The notes under the pieces: generated by a model | Seen by the model: only the letters and a program-made list of their open reading frames with translations | Databases searched by the model: none | What the model was told of the DNA's origin: nothing | Position numbers and translations under genes: made by a program | Shown here: positions 62,079-64,000 of the stretch, piece after piece | How the letters are laid out: each line of letters begins with the position of its first letter | Position numbering within the stretch: position 1 is the first letter of the stretch | Source of the DNA: an uncultured bacterium | GTDB lineage: Bacteria > Bacteroidota > Bacteroidia > Bacteroidales > Bacteroidaceae | Assembly (NCBI GenBank): GCA_945829425.1 | Contig: CALZUQ010000002.1 | Span: 61,247-125,246 of the forward strand | Reading direction: 5' to 3' | Length of the DNA: 64,000 bases

Positions 62079-63344
62079 TTATTCAGCGTATTTCTTGAAA
62101 ATCACGCAGGCATTATGTCCTCCGAAGCCGAAGGTGTTCGAGAGTGCTGCGCGAACCTCACGTTTCTGTGCCGTGTTGAAGGTGAAGTTGAGGTTATAGT
62201 CAATCTCCGGATCTTCGTCGCCTTCCTCATGGTTGATGGTAGGCGGCACGATGTCGTTCTTTACAGCGAGTACGGAGAGCATGGCCTCTGTAGCTCCGGC
62301 AGCACCGAGGAGGTGACCTGTCATAGACTTCGTGGAAGAGATGTTGAGCTTATAAGCTGCATCACCGAAGACATCCTTTATAGCCTTCACCTCAGAGATG
62401 TCGCCAACAGGTGTTGACGTGCCGTGAACGTTGATGTAGTCGATGTCCTCTGGCTGAAGACCAGCGTCGTCGAGGGCGTTCTGCATTACGAGCTTTGCTC
62501 CGAGTCCCTCCGGGTGAGATGCTGTGATATGGTGTGCGTCGGCAGACATTCCGGCACCGACCATCTCAGCGTATATCTTCGCTCCACGTGCCTTGGCGTG
62601 CTCCAGTTCCTCAAGAATGAGCATTGAAGCTCCCTCTGCCATGACGAAGCCGTCGCGGCTGGCAGAGAACGGACGGCTGGCTTTCTCCGGCTCGTCGTTG
62701 CGTGTAGAGAGGGCGTGCATGGCATTGAAACCTCCGACGCCACATGCTGCTATGGCAGCCTCTGCTCCACCGCAAACTATAACGTCAGCCTTGCCGAGGC
62801 GTATGAGGTTGAAAGCGTCAGCGAGGGCATTGGTAGATGATGCACATGCAGATGCCGTGATATAGTTAGGGCCACGGAAGCCGTACTTTATAGAGATATG
62901 TCCGCATGCGATGTCGCCAATCATCTTCGGTATGAAGAAAGGATTGAACTTCGGACCCATGGTAGGACCGTTGATTGCCCAGTTCGACACCTCGTCCTCA
63001 AAGGTGCGCATACCACCGATGCCAACACCCATTACCACTCCTACGCGGTCTTTGTTTACCTTCTCAAGGTCTATGCCAGAGTCTTCTACCGCCTGTGTCG
63101 CAGCAGCAACGGAATACTGGCAGTAAGGGTCCATCTTGCGGGCTTCCTTACGGTCGATATATTCGTTGGCGTTGAAATTCTTCACCTCACAGGCAAAATG
63201 TGTCTTGAAAGCAGAAGCGTCGAAGCGTGTGATAGGTGCCGCTCCGCTCTTTCCTGCTATAATGTTGTTCCATGTCTCCTCAACGGTATTACCTACCGGG
63301 GTTACCGCACCAAGACCGGTTACTACAACTTTTTTCAGTTCCAT
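62079..63344 (-). CDS. fabF: Beta-ketoacyl-ACP synthase II
   Basis: 421 aa; elongates acyl-ACP in type II fatty-acid synthesis. Start MELKKVVVTGLGAVTPVGNT. The catalytic Cys lies in ITASACASSTNALADAF, the two His in NVHGTSTPVGD and STKSMTGHLLGAAGATEAML, and the late SNTFGFGGHNACVIFKK is conserved. It lies downstream of acpP (about 160 bp gap) and works directly on that carrier protein. Confidence 0.97.
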   Translation of the reverse strand: MELKKVVVTGLGAVTPVGNTVEETWNNIIAGKSGAAPITRFDASAFKTHFACEVKNFNANEYIDRKEARKMDPYCQYSVAAATQAVEDSGIDLEKVNKDRVGVVMGVGIGGMRTFEDEVSNWAINGPTMGPKFNPFFIPKMIGDIACGHISIKYGFRGPNYITASACASSTNALADAFNLIRLGKADVIVCGGAEAAIAACGVGGFNAMHALSTRNDEPEKASRPFSASRDGFVMAEGASMLILEELEHAKARGAKIYAEMVGAGMSADAHHITASHPEGLGAKLVMQNALDDAGLQPEDIDYINVHGTSTPVGDISEVKAIKDVFGDAAYKLNISSTKSMTGHLLGAAGATEAMLSVLAVKNDIVPPTINHEEGDEDPEIDYNLNFTFNTAQKREVRAALSNTFGFGGHNACVIFKKYAE

Positions 63345-63503
63345 ATTTTTTTATTTGGTTTTTCTTTTCCCCAGGGGTAATACAACTTTCAGGGGAGTTT
63401 ACGGACAGGCTTTTCTTTCCTGCCTTTAATACAAAATATCGGAAGCCACACCACTTTTTTATTCAGCAGCACAACTTCCGATGTTTTTTCTTCTCAGAGA
63501 AGC

Positions 63504-63740
63504 TTACTTTGCGGCATTCTCAATGTAAGCGATAGCATCGCCAACAGTTGCGATATTCTCAGCCTTGTCGTCTGGGATAGAAACGCCAAACTCCTTCTCA
63601 AATTCCATTATGAGTTCTACAGTGTCAAGTGAATCTGCACCGAGATCGTTTGTGAATGAAGCCTCTGGCTTTACCTCTGACTCATCAACGCCGAGTTTGT
63701 CAACGATGATAGCTACTACTTTGCTCTGAATTTCTGACAT
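63504..63740 (-). CDS. acpP: Acyl carrier protein
   Basis: 78 aa from [20 protein letters not shown]; upstream in-frame codons to 63803 are not part of ACP. Ser37 in [16 protein letters not shown] carries the 4'-phosphopantetheine. Highly acidic four-helix protein that shuttles acyl chains to FabF and other enzymes. It is the first gene of the acpP-fabF-rnc cluster. Confidence 0.97.
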   Translation of the reverse strand: MSEIQSKVVAIIVDKLGVDESEVKPEASFTNDLGADSLDTVELIMEFEKEFGVSIPDDKAENIATVGDAIAYIENAAK

Positions 63741-63813
63741 GATTGTAATGTTTTGATTAATTTGAATTTTCTGTTTTATGGGTTTTTCAGGGGTCTTAAG
63801 CATAATTGCGGTG

Positions 63814-63844
63814 CAAAGTAACTAATAAATCCTGACATACACAA
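63814..63844 (-). promoter_or_regulatory. Promoter for acpP
   Basis: On the minus strand TTG (63844-63842), 20 bp, then TTACTTTG (63821-63814), one base off the -7 consensus. It predicts a ~65-nt leader. Beyond it, 63845-64000 is AT-rich with an 8-bp inverted repeat (TGCACATT/AATGTGCA, 63873-63897) and no gene. Confidence 0.65.
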
Positions 63845-64000
63845 GTAAATAAGAAAAAAAATGCTTGTATTTTGCACATTAATAACGAAAATGTGCATTT
63901 AATTGATTTAAAATGGCTGTTTTTTTGCAATACTTTATTCAGGAATTGACTATTCCTAAAATTAGTTGACAGAATTGGATGCGATTAACTAATTAGGTTT

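Noticed and set aside
63741..63803. N-terminal extension of acyl carrier protein
   Set aside because: ACP starts at MSEIQSK; the extra 21 codons cover the leader region.
1..64000. tRNA and rRNA genes
   Set aside because: No cloverleaf with a GTTCGAATC-type T-loop or rRNA-like stretch was found by eye; a covariance scan was not possible.

Overview
The window reads as chromosomal DNA of a Bacteroidales bacterium, most likely Prevotella or a close relative. Supporting signs are repeated promoters of the Bacteroidota form TTG-N20-TAnnTTTG (several are exact), families largely confined to that phylum (DUF4491, DUF4833, AAA_14/DUF4143 ATPases), a TonB-dependent receptor, a periplasmic GH31 enzyme, and RNase III with a long charged C-terminal tail. 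Species cannot be fixed by eye.

Layout. 1-9.2 kb: 3' part of glmS, then exopolysaccharide genes (Wzc-type tyrosine kinase, Wza-type export lipoprotein, CapD/PglF-type nucleotide-sugar dehydratase, PHP-type tyrosine phosphatase) and glutaminase. 9.2-13.3 kb: a strange polypyrimidine tract, then DUF4491, a LuxR-type regulator and a TonB receptor. 13.5-15.2 kb: the orphan 3' end of a group II intron (domains V and VI) and an AAA_14/DUF4143 ATPase gene behind a periodic repeat array. 15.3-32.5 kb: an accessory island bracketed by two ~328-bp direct repeats. Its core is a type 4 BREX phage-defence operon (brxP, brxC, pglZ, brxL) with extra genes: a 146-aa protein resembling the sulfur-binding domain of phosphorothioate readers, a 91-aa protein, a DndD/SMC-like ATPase and a 174-aa protein. 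29.6-40.6 kb: a gene graveyard of dispersed repeats, MITE-like elements, truncated genes, 33-bp-period arrays and CGTACG-centred 23-bp-period arrays, around an intact hipBA pair and a GH31 glycosidase. 40.7-46.2 kb (minus strand): xanthine permease and xpt, DUF3108, a C1-type cysteine peptidase lipoprotein, an acetyl-CoA hydrolase/CoA-transferase. 46.4-52.0 kb (plus strand): cysS, GtrA, an aminotransferase-fold enzyme, a LicC-like nucleotidyltransferase and a LicD-GT2 fusion. 52.2-64 kb: M13 peptidase, YeiH transporter, DUF4833, a four-gene catabolic operon (BKACE, MFS transporter, four-carbon acid sugar kinase, Asp/Glu racemase-like) and the acpP-fabF-rnc cluster.

How the parts work together. 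The first block makes and exports a surface polysaccharide, with a kinase/phosphatase pair for control. The 48-52 kb block looks able to build and attach a CDP-activated amino-alcohol phosphate to a glycan. The defence island couples a sulfur-transfer enzyme (BrxP, DndC-like) to BREX ATPases, a PglZ phosphatase-fold protein, a DndD-like ATPase and a candidate phosphorothioate reader, so a DNA-backbone-sulfur defence is the most attractive hypothesis. The repeats around the island suggest how it may have arrived, been rearranged, or could be lost. All functional calls rest on motifs read by eye; no database search was run.
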